This document shows positions 17,792 through 28,400 of a stretch of DNA of 64,000 nt, piece after piece. The stretch is from Bacteroidota bacterium. GTDB taxonomy: Bacteria; Bacteroidota; Bacteroidia; Flavobacteriales_D; Crocinitomicaceae. How positions within the stretch are numbered: the stretch's first letter is position 1; the number at the start of each line of letters is the position of its first letter. The notes under the pieces were generated by a model that was given only the letters and a program-made list of their open reading frames with translations, did not search any database and was not told the origin of the DNA. The position numbers and the translations under genes were made by a program. The stretch spans positions 1 to 64,000 of the forward strand of contig JASBTZ010000013.1 in NCBI GenBank assembly GCA_030148165.1, given 5' to 3'.

Positions 17792-18675
17792 TCAAAGAAG
17801 CGAAGGATCATCATGAAATTAGTGCTCACCTGACGAGTAATAACCGTTGCCAGTAATTTCGACTTACTGTTATAGATGATCTGATAATCCGTAATAAATT
17901 CTCCATTCTTATACAGGTGCTTTTCAATCAGATTTCCGTAATCATCATATTCGAACAACCATTCTTCTAAATATCCTTCGGAGCGATTGCTTGATTTTCT
18001 GACTGCTCCCAATAAGCCCTTTTCATTATACTCATATTGGTAGGTATAAACCTTAGAGGTCATTTTTATTCGTTCAATGCGCTCTACCAAATAACCATCT
18101 TCATTATAATACATGATCTCCTCGAGGTATGGGAGATCGTAATTGTTGAACTTCGTTCGTTTTGTCTGACCATCATAGATCGAGTATTCAAATCGCTCGT
18201 TGTTGAAGGCTAAGGTCTTTGTTATATTACCCATGCTGTCAATCACTTCACGTACAATCTCTTCACGTATGACTCTGTCCGTGGAATCATAATGATAAAT
18301 AGTAGTTAGATAACCTTCCTGGTCCGTTTTCCTGTGTTTGATCAGCTGATTATTATCATTGTAATAATATTTGTTCCAGGTAGTATCAATGGTGCCATCA
18401 TCTTGTCTCGTCTCAAAAGTTGCTATTAACTGGCCCTTCCTGTTGAACTCATAGGCATAATTGTATTCCGTTGTTTGCATAGGTTCGTCGCGTTTCTTGT
18501 AGACATAAGTCCCTTTGAGCTTTTTAAGTTTGTTTTCCTTTACAAAATCAGCGTTAAAGAAGGGTTTGTCGGTGAATGCATAACCCATCCGGTTATCCAG
18601 CACCTGGCTATAGGAACATATGGAAATAAAAAATATACTGATCAGAATAAATCTCACGATACAAAAAAAATGCAA
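17773..18675 (-). CDS. Secreted protein with YD/RHS-like repeats, function unknown
   Basis: Protein of 300 residues. A hydrophobic N-terminal segment (about 5-22, ending CSYS) looks like a signal peptide. The rest is a row of tyrosine-rich strands about 30-40 residues apart, each like YxYxxxGxL or YYNEDGYLVER, for example YEFNRKGQLIATFE, YYNDNNQLIKHRKT and YEYNEKGLLGAVRK. This is the pattern of YD/RHS or toxin-wing type repeats, but it is far too short to be an RHS shell. Similar short proteins are frequent in Bacteroidota without assigned roles. Confidence 0.65.
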   Translation of the reverse strand: MHFFCIVRFILISIFFISICSYSQVLDNRMGYAFTDKPFFNADFVKENKLKKLKGTYVYKKRDEPMQTTEYNYAYEFNRKGQLIATFETRQDDGTIDTTWNKYYYNDNNQLIKHRKTDQEGYLTTIYHYDSTDRVIREEIVREVIDSMGNITKTLAFNNERFEYSIYDGQTKRTKFNNYDLPYLEEIMYYNEDGYLVERIERIKMTSKVYTYQYEYNEKGLLGAVRKSSNRSEGYLEEWLFEYDDYGNLIEKHLYKNGEFITDYQIIYNSKSKLLATVITRQVSTNFMMILRFFDYEFFD

Positions 18676-18721
18676 TTTTAGATTGTCACTTCACTAACGA
18701 AGGAAATGTTATTAAAAGTCT

Positions 18722-20734
18722 TTAATGGATAACGAGATCCATCGCTTCAGATACACTTTCGACGGGAGCGTGACACGTCCCATGTGTACATACATAAATC
18801 CTGCCTTGTTTTGAACTTCTTCCAGAAAAGACCGGCAAGCTCTCGTCATTCGAATCATTATAACAAATCAGTGCTTTCGTGATCGGCGCTTGTTGAAACT
18901 TTTCCGCAAATTCTCTCGCACTTTCACCCGTACATACGATTTCGTAGAACCCATAAACAAAGTGATTAAGCAAGATTGCCCAGTTAGAGTAACCGGCACC
19001 ATAATGTTCCATTCCCTCATAGACGTTTGCCAACATTTGTTTAGAAATTGACATGTAGGAAGGATTGTTCAATAGCAATGACAAGTAATATAGGTTTCTA
19101 GCCATTACCGAATTACTGGATGGAATAACGTTGTCGCTCAACTCCATTTTTCTTGCTATTAACTTACTATTAGATGGTGTATAGTAGAACATCCCTGATT
19201 TTTCATCCTGAAAGTTCTTCAGGCAGTATTGCATCAGAGAATCTGCGTATTCGATATATGAACTGTTACCCGTGGTTTCGAAAGCCGTGATGAATGCATC
19301 AATTACGTGAGCATAATCTTCCAGTACTCCTGGTATCTGTCTATCTCCTACCTCACCAGATCTGATCACTTGAAAGTCTTCCATGACCCTGGATTTAATC
19401 CATGTTGCATTACTAACAGCAAGGTCTAAGAAGAGGTCATCGCTAAAGACCTGATGGGCTGTCAACAAGCCCTTCAAGGTCATCGCATTCCACGATGTCA
19501 ACAATTTATTATCGAGTCCCGGTCGAATACGACCATCCCTGGCATCGAGTAACAACTGATTCACCCGATTGATGTTGTCATACAATTCGTCTATCGTCCA
19601 ACTCATCTTTTTCGCGAACTCTTTGTCGGATTCTGTTCGCAGGAGGATATAATAGCCATCCTCCCAGTAAGCTCGATTATTAATTGAGTAAAACGCTTTA
19701 ACCCACTGATATTCTTTACTCAACACTTCTTTAAGCTCTTCTTCTGTCCATATATAAAACTTCCCCTCTTTGCCTTCCGAGTCAGCATCCAAAGCAGAAT
19801 AAAAAGCACCTGAATCATCCCGCATTTCCCTTATCAGCCAATCTATGGTTTGATAAACAACTTGCTTGTAAAGCGGTTTTTGAAAGACTTTGTAGGCCGT
19901 AGAATATAGGGTGATGAGTTGACCATTATCATAGAGCATTTTTTCGAAATGTGGTACTTTCCAGAGCATATCGACCGAGTATCGGGCAAAACCTCCACCA
20001 ATCTGATCGTAAATCCCTCCCATGGCCATTTTATCGAGCGTATTTTCTACGTGATTCATGATGTGCTCGTCATCGCTGTGCAGTGCATACTCGAGTAGAA
20101 ATTCGTAATTGCTTGGTAATGGGAATTTAGGAGCTTTCGTTGGCCCACCATGTTCATTATCAAATCCTTTCGACCATCGCAAAATCATTTCATTCAATTT
20201 CTCCTCTTGAAAAGGCCTGATTTCATTTGGTTCTGTAATCAATTCACTTTTGATGATTCCCTCGTGCAACTGCGATGCATATGATTCCATACGAGATCGT
20301 TCATTCTGAAATGTTTGATTCAGTGATTTCATAATATGCATCCATTGATCTTTCTGGAAATAGGTCCCTCCATAGACAGGTCTGCCATCCGGTAAAGTAA
20401 AACAGTTTAACGGCCAACCCCCTCTCTGTGTCATCAATTGAACAGCAGTCATGTACACCTGATCCACGTCCGGGTGTTCCTCCCTATCCACCTTAACATT
20501 AATGAATAGCTTATTTTGAAGTGCTGCAACCTCTTCATCTTCGAATGATTCATGTTCCATCACGTGACACCAGTGACAAGAAGAATAACCAATGGAAATT
20601 AAAACCATTTTATCTTCTTTTTCTGCCTGCTGAAAAACATCCGGACTCCAGGGAATCCAGTTTACCGGATTATGTGCATGTTGCTGGAGATAGGGCGATG
20701 ATTCATTTATTAGATCGTTAGTGTATTTTTCCAT
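18722..20734 (-). CDS. Thioredoxin-domain protein of the YyaL/SSP411 (DUF255) family
   Basis: Protein of 670 residues with the family's hallmark start: [17 protein letters not shown], then the thioredoxin-like motif [14 protein letters not shown] with C53 and C56. [27 protein letters not shown] and GGTYF follow. The long C-terminal part is an alpha/alpha barrel like that of N-acyl-glucosamine epimerases ([40 protein letters not shown]). The family is widespread, but its substrate is not established. It is cytoplasmic, with no signal peptide. It diverges from the acylation trio across a 126-bp gap. Confidence 0.9.
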   Translation of the reverse strand: MEKYTNDLINESSPYLQQHAHNPVNWIPWSPDVFQQAEKEDKMVLISIGYSSCHWCHVMEHESFEDEEVAALQNKLFINVKVDREEHPDVDQVYMTAVQLMTQRGGWPLNCFTLPDGRPVYGGTYFQKDQWMHIMKSLNQTFQNERSRMESYASQLHEGIIKSELITEPNEIRPFQEEKLNEMILRWSKGFDNEHGGPTKAPKFPLPSNYEFLLEYALHSDDEHIMNHVENTLDKMAMGGIYDQIGGGFARYSVDMLWKVPHFEKMLYDNGQLITLYSTAYKVFQKPLYKQVVYQTIDWLIREMRDDSGAFYSALDADSEGKEGKFYIWTEEELKEVLSKEYQWVKAFYSINNRAYWEDGYYILLRTESDKEFAKKMSWTIDELYDNINRVNQLLLDARDGRIRPGLDNKLLTSWNAMTLKGLLTAHQVFSDDLFLDLAVSNATWIKSRVMEDFQVIRSGEVGDRQIPGVLEDYAHVIDAFITAFETTGNSSYIEYADSLMQYCLKNFQDEKSGMFYYTPSNSKLIARKMELSDNVIPSSNSVMARNLYYLSLLLNNPSYMSISKQMLANVYEGMEHYGAGYSNWAILLNHFVYGFYEIVCTGESAREFAEKFQQAPITKALICYNDSNDESLPVFSGRSSKQGRIYVCTHGTCHAPVESVSEAMDLVIH

Positions 20735-20835
20735 AATTTGATCGCCTTGAGTATAGCACAGTACGTGGTGGAGTTATCCCCTGTTAATTCTTGATAAAAT
20801 TAAGGTCTGAACTCAGGCTGTGCTTCAAAGCTCCT

Positions 20836-20843
20836 TAAATTTA
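20836..20843 (+). promoter_or_regulatory. Candidate -7 box for the SGNH-SGNH-MBOAT operon
   Basis: TAAATTTA, one mismatch from TAnnTTTG, ends 17 nt before the TTG start at 20861. It is weak alone, but it is the only such box in the divergent gap. Confidence 0.35.
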
Positions 20844-20860
20844 TAGTTTATTCTTACAAC

Positions 20861-22342
20861 TTGAAAGAAGTACGTGCATATCAGGTGTTGCTATTCATCG
20901 CGGGAATCCTGCTTATCCTCTCGCCTGCAGTCTATTTCATGCCAGATGATGGTGTAAAGATTGCTGGTATGCAGTTCAACTTTTTAACGCAAGAGAATTT
21001 TATTCATCCGAAGAAACAGGAAAAAGCTGACATAACCGACATTATTGCCGATATCGATACCAGTATGGTAATCGAGGATGACCCGTTAGTCAAGCATCAA
21101 AATGGATCCCATGGCGAGCTTGGCGCACCAAATGGAGGTAAACTGATCGATTCTGCAGCTACATCTCTTCAAATGAATGATGCCGGACTTAAAAACTTGT
21201 ATTCCTTCTTTGAAATCCTGAAGAAGGTATCCGCCAAAAAAGAAAAAATATCCATTCTTCATTACGGTGATTCTCAAATTGAAGGTGATCGTATGACTGG
21301 GTATATTCGCGAACGCATACAAAATCAGTTCGGTGGAAATGGTCCGGGATTAATTCCCGCAACAAACGTATACAGTACAGTGGCATTTGAGCAAAGCTAC
21401 TCAGAGAGCTTTGTTCGTTATACCGGTTTTGGCGGTAACGCTCTGCAGAGTAAAAAGTATGGGGCAATGATTTCCGTTGCCAGATTTACACCGGAATATG
21501 AACTCGATAGCACATTAAGCAATGCAGATACACTCGTTGAGCAGAGCGGATGGATCGAAATTGCACCTTCCAGATCGGCTTATAGACGGGCACGCACGTA
21601 CAACAATGTCGTGATGCATTACAACAGTTGTATTTTACCTACTAAGCTCCATGTCTATCAAAATGGGACGCTCATTCACGAAGAAGATTTAATGAATGAT
21701 GGAGAACAACACGTCTTTCGTTTATCCTTTCCTGATACACCCGGAAAGTTGAGATATGAGTTCAAGGGTAAAATGAGTCCGAATATTTGTGGATTCTCTC
21801 TGGAAGGTGATTACGGAGTACAGGTTTCTAACATCGCCATGCGGGGCTCGAGCGGAACCGTTTTTGGTCGTGTAGACCAAAACGTACTAAGGTCCATGTA
21901 TGAATCGCTTAACACTGAATTAGTTATCATGCAATTTGGAGGTAATTCCGTTCCTTTCTTTGAGGATAGTGCATCGGTGGAAAGCTTTGCTCGTTACTTT
22001 AAGAGTCAGATTAATCGAATAAAGAGACTCAACGATGGAGCAATGGTCATCGTAATAGGCCCTAGTGATATGTCTGTTCTTGAAGATCAGATATATGTTA
22101 CGTACAAGTTTCTTCCCTACTGTGTGGAACAGATGAAAAAAGCAACAAAAGACGCGGGTGCTGCATACTGGGATCTGTTTGCTGCTATGGGCGGTGAAAA
22201 TTCAATGCCTTCCTGGGTTGAAAAGGGTCTCGCGGGAAAAGATTATATACACTTCAGTAATGCAGGATCAAAAATAGCTTCACAGCTATTCTACGACGCC
22301 TTTTTAGCTGAATACAGTAAATGGGAGAAGAACAAACCTTAG
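20861..22342 (+). CDS. SGNH/GDSL-hydrolase fold membrane-anchored protein, first of an O-acylation trio
   Basis: Protein of 493 residues. One N-terminal membrane segment (about 8-27) anchors it facing the periplasm. An SGNH fold follows after a linker: block I HYGDSQIEGDR with S138, block III QFGGNSVPFF, and block V KDYIHFSNAG with D461 and H464. All catalytic blocks look intact. In alginate (AlgJ/AlgX) and related systems such proteins receive an acyl group from an MBOAT partner and place it on a glycan. The start is a TTG: no in-frame ATG precedes the membrane segment. Its TAG overlaps the start of the next gene. Confidence 0.8.
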   Translation: MKEVRAYQVLLFIAGILLILSPAVYFMPDDGVKIAGMQFNFLTQENFIHPKKQEKADITDIIADIDTSMVIEDDPLVKHQNGSHGELGAPNGGKLIDSAATSLQMNDAGLKNLYSFFEILKKVSAKKEKISILHYGDSQIEGDRMTGYIRERIQNQFGGNGPGLIPATNVYSTVAFEQSYSESFVRYTGFGGNALQSKKYGAMISVARFTPEYELDSTLSNADTLVEQSGWIEIAPSRSAYRRARTYNNVVMHYNSCILPTKLHVYQNGTLIHEEDLMNDGEQHVFRLSFPDTPGKLRYEFKGKMSPNICGFSLEGDYGVQVSNIAMRGSSGTVFGRVDQNVLRSMYESLNTELVIMQFGGNSVPFFEDSASVESFARYFKSQINRIKRLNDGAMVIVIGPSDMSVLEDQIYVTYKFLPYCVEQMKKATKDAGAAYWDLFAAMGGENSMPSWVEKGLAGKDYIHFSNAGSKIASQLFYDAFLAEYSKWEKNKP

Positions 22343-23685
22343 TGAAGCTGATCATCAATATATGTGCATTATTTGTAGCCCAGATTAGTCTGGCTCAGGA
22401 CACAATTATGCCCATAATTGATTCCAGTGCTTTTGTGCTTCGGTGCGACTCATTATCTGCTTATCATTTTCCGGATTTCAGAAATATGGATACCAGTCTT
22501 AAAACGAGCCGTTCATTCGTTGATTACGGGAAAAACAATTACCGATTTTACACAAAAGAAAGCCCAAATTTCCATCAATTGTATGAATCGTTTACGCAGA
22601 TGGTAGACAAAAAAGAAGGGAAGCTAAACTTTTATCACATAGGTGGTTCTCACTTACAAGCTGACATTTACTCAAATGATGCCAGGGAGTTCTTACAGGA
22701 AAACTGGGAAGGAATTGGCGGAGAACGAGGCTGGGTATTTCCGTTCGATCTTGCCAAAACGAACAATCCCGGAAACTATGAATTCTCTTCACCAAATTCA
22801 TGGACACCTTATCGATGTTTACCTCATAAACCCGCGAAATACGATGTTGATTACGGAATCATGGGGGCTATGGTGACTTGCGACGACTCGATAATCACGG
22901 TTAAATTTGAATTTGACCGTACAACTAGTAAACCGCCTTTCAATCATATACGGGTATTTCATAACATTGGTGAGTTTCCTTACTGGATGCATTTCGGTGA
23001 GGCTGAGATTTTGGTCCTTGGAGTTGATCACAATCCTGAAGTAGGTTACACCGATATTTATTTTACGGACCCGCTCGATTCCTTCAATCTGCAGTTTCAG
23101 CGAACCACAAAGTCAGCACCTGAATTAGAGATCTATGGTTTCACTTTAATGAATGACCAGCCAGGCGTTTCGTATACATCAATAGGAATCAATGGTGCAG
23201 GGCTTTATACCTATCTCGATAATGTCCGATTCGAAGAACAATTAAAAACATATCCACCTGATTTCTTTGCGTATTCCGTTGGTACGAACGATGGAAATGT
23301 TCCGTACGCTGACTTCGATCCACAAGAATATAAAGCAAACCTGGAAAAGTTGATGCAGATTGCGCTTCGTGCTAATCCGGATTGCGCCTTGTTGCTGACA
23401 GTGCCAAACGACTCTTATTATCGACGTAGGTATTACAATCGTAATATCGCAAGGGAACGAAGCGTCATAATAGAACTCGCCGAAAAATATAAAATGGCTG
23501 TATGGGACATGTACGGTATCATGGGAGAACTAGGTTCAAGCAAAACCTGGAAATACAAAGGACTTATGCGTAGTGATCTTGTGCATTTTACACACGAAGG
23601 ATATCATTTCAAAGGAGAATTATACATTGATGCCTTTCTAAAATTTATGGATCAAATGAAGGCTTGTGAAGACACCATGCCATAA
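22342..23685 (+). CDS. Second SGNH-hydrolase-like periplasmic protein
   Basis: SGNH fold protein of about 447 residues with a cleavable signal peptide (KLIINICALFVAQISLAQ). Block I reads HIGGSHLQAD (Gly in place of the usual Asp before the serine), block III SVGTNDGN, and block V RSDLVHFTHEG. I prefer the GTG at 22342, which overlaps the upstream TAG by one base and gives a clean basic n-region. An ATG at 22321 is also open but would add GEEQTL, a poor start for a signal peptide. Its sequence is clearly different from the preceding SGNH protein, so the two probably have separate tasks, for example transfer and removal of acyl groups. Confidence 0.78.
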   Translation: MKLIINICALFVAQISLAQDTIMPIIDSSAFVLRCDSLSAYHFPDFRNMDTSLKTSRSFVDYGKNNYRFYTKESPNFHQLYESFTQMVDKKEGKLNFYHIGGSHLQADIYSNDAREFLQENWEGIGGERGWVFPFDLAKTNNPGNYEFSSPNSWTPYRCLPHKPAKYDVDYGIMGAMVTCDDSIITVKFEFDRTTSKPPFNHIRVFHNIGEFPYWMHFGEAEILVLGVDHNPEVGYTDIYFTDPLDSFNLQFQRTTKSAPELEIYGFTLMNDQPGVSYTSIGINGAGLYTYLDNVRFEEQLKTYPPDFFAYSVGTNDGNVPYADFDPQEYKANLEKLMQIALRANPDCALLLTVPNDSYYRRRYYNRNIARERSVIIELAEKYKMAVWDMYGIMGELGSSKTWKYKGLMRSDLVHFTHEGYHFKGELYIDAFLKFMDQMKACEDTMP

Positions 23686-23687
23686 CA

Positions 23688-25385
23688 ATGGAAGAAAGTA
23701 ATTACATATCAGAATACTTCAACAGGTTCATGAATATCTTTTCGACTGAAGTTGGAGATGGAAGTTCAATGGTATTCACTAAGCTTGATTTTTGGCTTTT
23801 CTTCTTACTGGTGATGGTCTTCTTTTCATTCTTTCACAAGAACAAATTGATCAGAAGTATTTATCTCACAGCTATTAGCTGCTTCTTCTTCTTTAAGACA
23901 TCCGGATTGTACGTGATACTGTTGGGCGTGAGTGTCACGGTTAACTTTTTCCTCGGTCAACGGATATATGAATCCAAGTCTGAATTACGGCGGAAATGGA
24001 TCATCGCATTCTCCGCCATTTTCAATATTCTCATTTTAGGATATTTCAAATACGCTTATTTCTTTACTGACTCATTCAACGAGATGTTCAATACGGATTT
24101 TGAACTCGTGAATCACTTTGCGCAGTTCGGAAACAGTTTCTTTGGAGAAGGAACATTTGTCGAGCGAATTCTATTGCCGGTAGGTGTCTCATTCTTCACT
24201 TTCCAGAACATCAGCTACGTAGTTGATATTTATCGAAAGGAGATAGAACCAGTTAAAAATTACTTCCATTATTCGTTCTTCGTTACCTTCTTCCCTCAGC
24301 TGGTAATGGGTCCGATTGTTCGTGCAAGAGACTTCATTCCGCAAATCAGTAAAGCTTACAGGCTTACGAAAGATGAGTTCAGCTGGGCGATCATCCAGAT
24401 CGTCACCGGCTTGTTAAAAAAGATTGTTATTGCGGATTATCTCGCTGTTCATTTCGTTGATAAAATCGCAGATGCACCTGATGGGTATCCCGGTTTTGTC
24501 AGTATCCTAGCTATGTGGGGCTACTCTCTTCATATCTACGCAGATTTCTCAGGGTACACCGATATTGCCATTGGTCTCTCGAAGCTTATGGGCTTTTCGT
24601 TAAAACCAAACTTCAATTCTCCTTACAAGGCTAGAAGTGTAGCTGAATTCTGGCGGCGATGGCATATGTCCCTTGGAGCCTGGCTGAAGGATTACCTGTA
24701 CATTCCATTAGGAGGAAATCGAACGGGAGGAACAGGATCATATATAGCCATCTTTGTCATATTTGTCTTTCTGATTTTCATAACACAATGGTATGAACTG
24801 ATCTATATCTACATAGGCCTAAGCTGTATATATCTCTTAGGTGTAATGCTGATCACCGATTTTAAGCGTTATGTTCATCGCGACCTCAATCTAATCATTA
24901 CAATGGTCGTCGGTGGCCTGTGGCACGGAGCCAGTGAGAATTTTGTGATCTGGGGAGCAATGAACGGTTGTGCGCTCGTTATCTACAAATACTGGAGGAA
25001 GATCAGTTTCTATGAAAACAGCAATGTCTGGATCGCAAATTTCTGGAAGATCTTCGTCACCTTTAATTTCATTACCTTCACACGAATTTGGTTTAAACTC
25101 GAAGACGACGGTCAACCATTGGTGATGCTTGATCAGATTTGGAATCATTTTGACTTTACCTGGGAATCTTTTGTAGTGGTCTTGCAAACCTATCAATCTG
25201 TCTTCTGGATTATGCTTGCAGGATTTATTGTGCACTGGTTGCCGGATAAAGTAAAAGCCTTATATGAAACTGCTTTCAAACGAATGCCAATGCCTGTTCA
25301 GGCAATTTCAGTAGCAATTATTGTCTTCCTCATGTACCAGGCTGTTTCCAGCGAAGCTCCACCATTTGTCTATCTCCAATTCTAA
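23688..25385 (+). CDS. MBOAT family membrane O-acyltransferase (AlgI-like)
   Basis: Protein of 565 residues with roughly ten membrane segments. The AlgI signature is present: FWRRWHMSLGAWLKDYLYI then PLGGNR, and the near-invariant catalytic histidine H413 in GGLWHGASENFVIWG. PVGVSFFTFQNISYVVD and FFPQLVMGPI are also typical. Such proteins move acyl groups, usually acetyl, across the inner membrane to glycan-modifying partners. It starts 2 nt after the second SGNH gene, so the three form one operon. The glycan is unknown, since no polymerase or synthase lies next to them. Confidence 0.92.
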   Translation: MEESNYISEYFNRFMNIFSTEVGDGSSMVFTKLDFWLFFLLVMVFFSFFHKNKLIRSIYLTAISCFFFFKTSGLYVILLGVSVTVNFFLGQRIYESKSELRRKWIIAFSAIFNILILGYFKYAYFFTDSFNEMFNTDFELVNHFAQFGNSFFGEGTFVERILLPVGVSFFTFQNISYVVDIYRKEIEPVKNYFHYSFFVTFFPQLVMGPIVRARDFIPQISKAYRLTKDEFSWAIIQIVTGLLKKIVIADYLAVHFVDKIADAPDGYPGFVSILAMWGYSLHIYADFSGYTDIAIGLSKLMGFSLKPNFNSPYKARSVAEFWRRWHMSLGAWLKDYLYIPLGGNRTGGTGSYIAIFVIFVFLIFITQWYELIYIYIGLSCIYLLGVMLITDFKRYVHRDLNLIITMVVGGLWHGASENFVIWGAMNGCALVIYKYWRKISFYENSNVWIANFWKIFVTFNFITFTRIWFKLEDDGQPLVMLDQIWNHFDFTWESFVVVLQTYQSVFWIMLAGFIVHWLPDKVKALYETAFKRMPMPVQAISVAIIVFLMYQAVSSEAPPFVYLQF

Positions 25386-25406
25386 ATTGCGATTAGTACA
25401 GGGGTC

Positions 25407-25434
25407 AAAAAAAAGCCTCCGGACAGGAGGCTTT
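25407..25434 (-). terminator. Terminator for the 1658-residue T9SS gene
   Basis: Read leftward: AAAGCCTCC (25434-25426), a 5-nt loop, GGAGGCTTT (25420-25412), then a run of eight T (25414-25407). The plus strand has only three T after the stem, so it is much weaker for the MBOAT operon. Confidence 0.85.
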
Positions 25435-25457
25435 ACAACAACCGTTTGATGTGCTAG

Positions 25458-28400
25458 TTATTGTTTAGTTATTTTCTCAAACTTGATGATCTCATTCTGA
25501 TTATTCAGCACTTTTACGATGTAAATACCGGTGCTTACATTCGAGAAGTTATCAATCATGTACGTTTTCTTATCTGGTGATAATTCAATTTCTTCAACAA
25601 TCGTCTTACCGGAAATATCGGTGATTAAAATTGTATGAACCCCATCGTTCTCATCATTGAAGTCAATGAACAGATCTCCGGAAGTTGGATTCGGATAAAT
25701 CTGTATATCCGGACCAATATTTGTGTTGATCGCAATGACTTCTGAATAAGACGCCGATCCATTGAAATCAATCTGTTTTAGACGATAGTAGTTCATTCCT
25801 TTCAATGGTGCATTGTCCGTCAAGCGATAAGAATTTGTAACACTACTATTTCCTGCTGCATCAACCTGACCGATATCCTTGAAAGCATATCCATCTTCAC
25901 TTCGCTGAACCAGGAAGAAATCGTTATTGATCTCTGTAGCCGTAGTCCAATATAAATCATTCACATCGCCATTATTCTCTCCGGCAAAACTCATGAGTTC
26001 TATTGGCAATGGGTTACATATAATGATATTTACGGTATCGTAAACCGTACAAATACCCCCCGTTACCTCAACCACATACTGTTGATCAACCAATGGTGTA
26101 GCTGTTGGGTTGGCAATATTTGGATCATCCAAGCTAGTCGCAGGTGTCCAAGTATATGTCGGAGATACCGGTGGCGGGTCATAAATTCTAAGGCGAATAT
26201 TTGGTCGATACTGATATACATAAACCGGGTCAAGACTACAACCACTTGAACCAGGACCTCCTCCTGACAAGTTCTGATAGTTTCTCATGGTCGTACCAAA
26301 ACCGGGTGAATTATGATAATAATGATTCGCATAACTTATGGCTGAATTGTTATCGAAACATGTTTCGATAACAATATTCGATGTTCCATCCCAGTCGAAT
26401 GGTTGAGAGAGAATAAAGGTGTTCCAACCAACAGCCACATTATAATTCTGAGGCCCCCAAACCGGCCCAACTGTTGGAAGCCAACCATTGGCTGCTACCA
26501 ATGTGTTTTCGTTTGTACAACCAATGCTAATCTGGAAGTCATTGAAAGCACCAGTCGTAAAATTGGAGAGAATATTAAATGAAAGTTCCGTTATTGTTCC
26601 AGATTGGAATCCTGCAGCTTGTAAATCAGATGCATGGTATAAGAACTGGTACTTAACGTCAGAATAAGACCCATAGAATGGTCCGTATGTTGACGTTGCA
26701 GTAGTTCCCGTACCAACGAGATTCAAGGTGTTTGGTCCTGAATAACCAGCTGTATTCAAACCACAAGGAATCGTAGTTGGAACTGGTCCTGTAAACAGCG
26801 CGTTTAAGTTATACGAATCTCCCGGACAAATCATTGTGTCCGGAGCAGCAGTTACACTGTTAGAAGGATCTATCGCAACCTGAACCTGGGAAGTTGAAGG
26901 ACATCCCGGATTCGCCGGATCCGTAACAGTTAAGGTATACGTTGTTGTTCCTGTAACAGTAGCTGTTGGATTCTGTATACTCGGGTCGGAAAGTCCTGTT
27001 GAAGGCGACCACGAATAGGTGGCTCCACCACCCAAAGTTGCATTACACATTGTAAATCGCATATTAGGTCTAACAGTTGTTCGTGTACCAGTGGCGTTGT
27101 TACAAGCACTGCTTAATGTTGTATTGTAATACATACACCTGTAATACGGAGAGGTAGTCGAATAATAGGTGTTCTCTGATCCAATGTGGTCATCGTGATG
27201 TGCACAGAACTGAACCACAATATTCGATGATCCATCCCAATCGAAACCGGTAATATTGAAGGAATTCCAACCATTCGCGGTAGTGTAATATGGGTTATAA
27301 TACACCTGCGTTAAGGACGATACCGGAATAAACGAAGTAGTCGTATATTGCTCTTGAGTCGTACATCCCATCCAAATTGTTAAATCATCGTATGAACGAG
27401 CAGTTCCCGTTGACACATTTAGTTCCAACATAGTAATTGTACCGGCAGTGAATCCCATTGTGGTTAACTCATCAGCACTAAAAATATATTGCTTCTTATT
27501 ATAATACGTTGAAGCTGAAGTCGATCCATAAAATGGCCCATAAGACGAGGTAGCTGTTGTTGCGGTTCCACTAACACCTGTGCTAGAAGCACCCGTACAA
27601 TTTGCGTAATTAACTCCACAGTTTCCTGTTGCAGCAACCATGTCTAATTGAACTACATCCAACGGACAAACCGTATCAAGATTTGCTAAAGCCGCTATTG
27701 GAATTCCACCTACTTGTACAGTAACACTGTCCAATTTATTACAGAATCCATTTGAAGTTGAGATGTAATAGGTTGTTTCACCAGTAGGAGAAACTGTTGG
27801 ACTCGAAGCTGACGGATTTCCAAAAGCTCCCGCCGGTTCCCAGCTATAGGTATATGGTCCTGGGCCACTCGCTCCAGCGTTCAACGTAGTGGTTTGTCCA
27901 TAACACAAACTGATCGGACTAGCCGTTGGACTCAATGTATAATCCGGACTTACATTAATCTGTGCAATACCTGATCCTGTACATCCATTTGCCGTAACAT
28001 CCAATACGTAGGAAGTTGAAGACGTTGGTGACGCAGTAGGGTTTGCAATTGTCGTTGAACTCAACCCTGTACCAGGAGACCATGAATAAACTGGTGAACT
28101 GGCATCTTCAACACAGAGTGTCATTCTAATATTTGGTCTGTTAGTTACCCGCGTTCCCGTAGGTGTTGAACATCCCGTTGTAAGGGTCGTGTGATAGTAT
28201 AGACATCTGTACGCTGGAGAAGTTGAATGGTATAAGAACGAATCTGATCCTTCATCATTTGTGTTGTCCTCGTCTGCACATATCTGTATTACCAGATTCG
28301 ATATTCCATCCCAATCGTAATCAGCGATGTTAAATGCACACCATGTGTTGTTTGGTGGATTGTAGTTATCACCCGACCAAACTAATGTCATACTTGATGT

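Noticed and set aside
20861-25385. dlt (D-alanylation) operon
   Set aside because: No DltA ligase or DltC carrier is present, and the MBOAT carries the AlgI-type signature.
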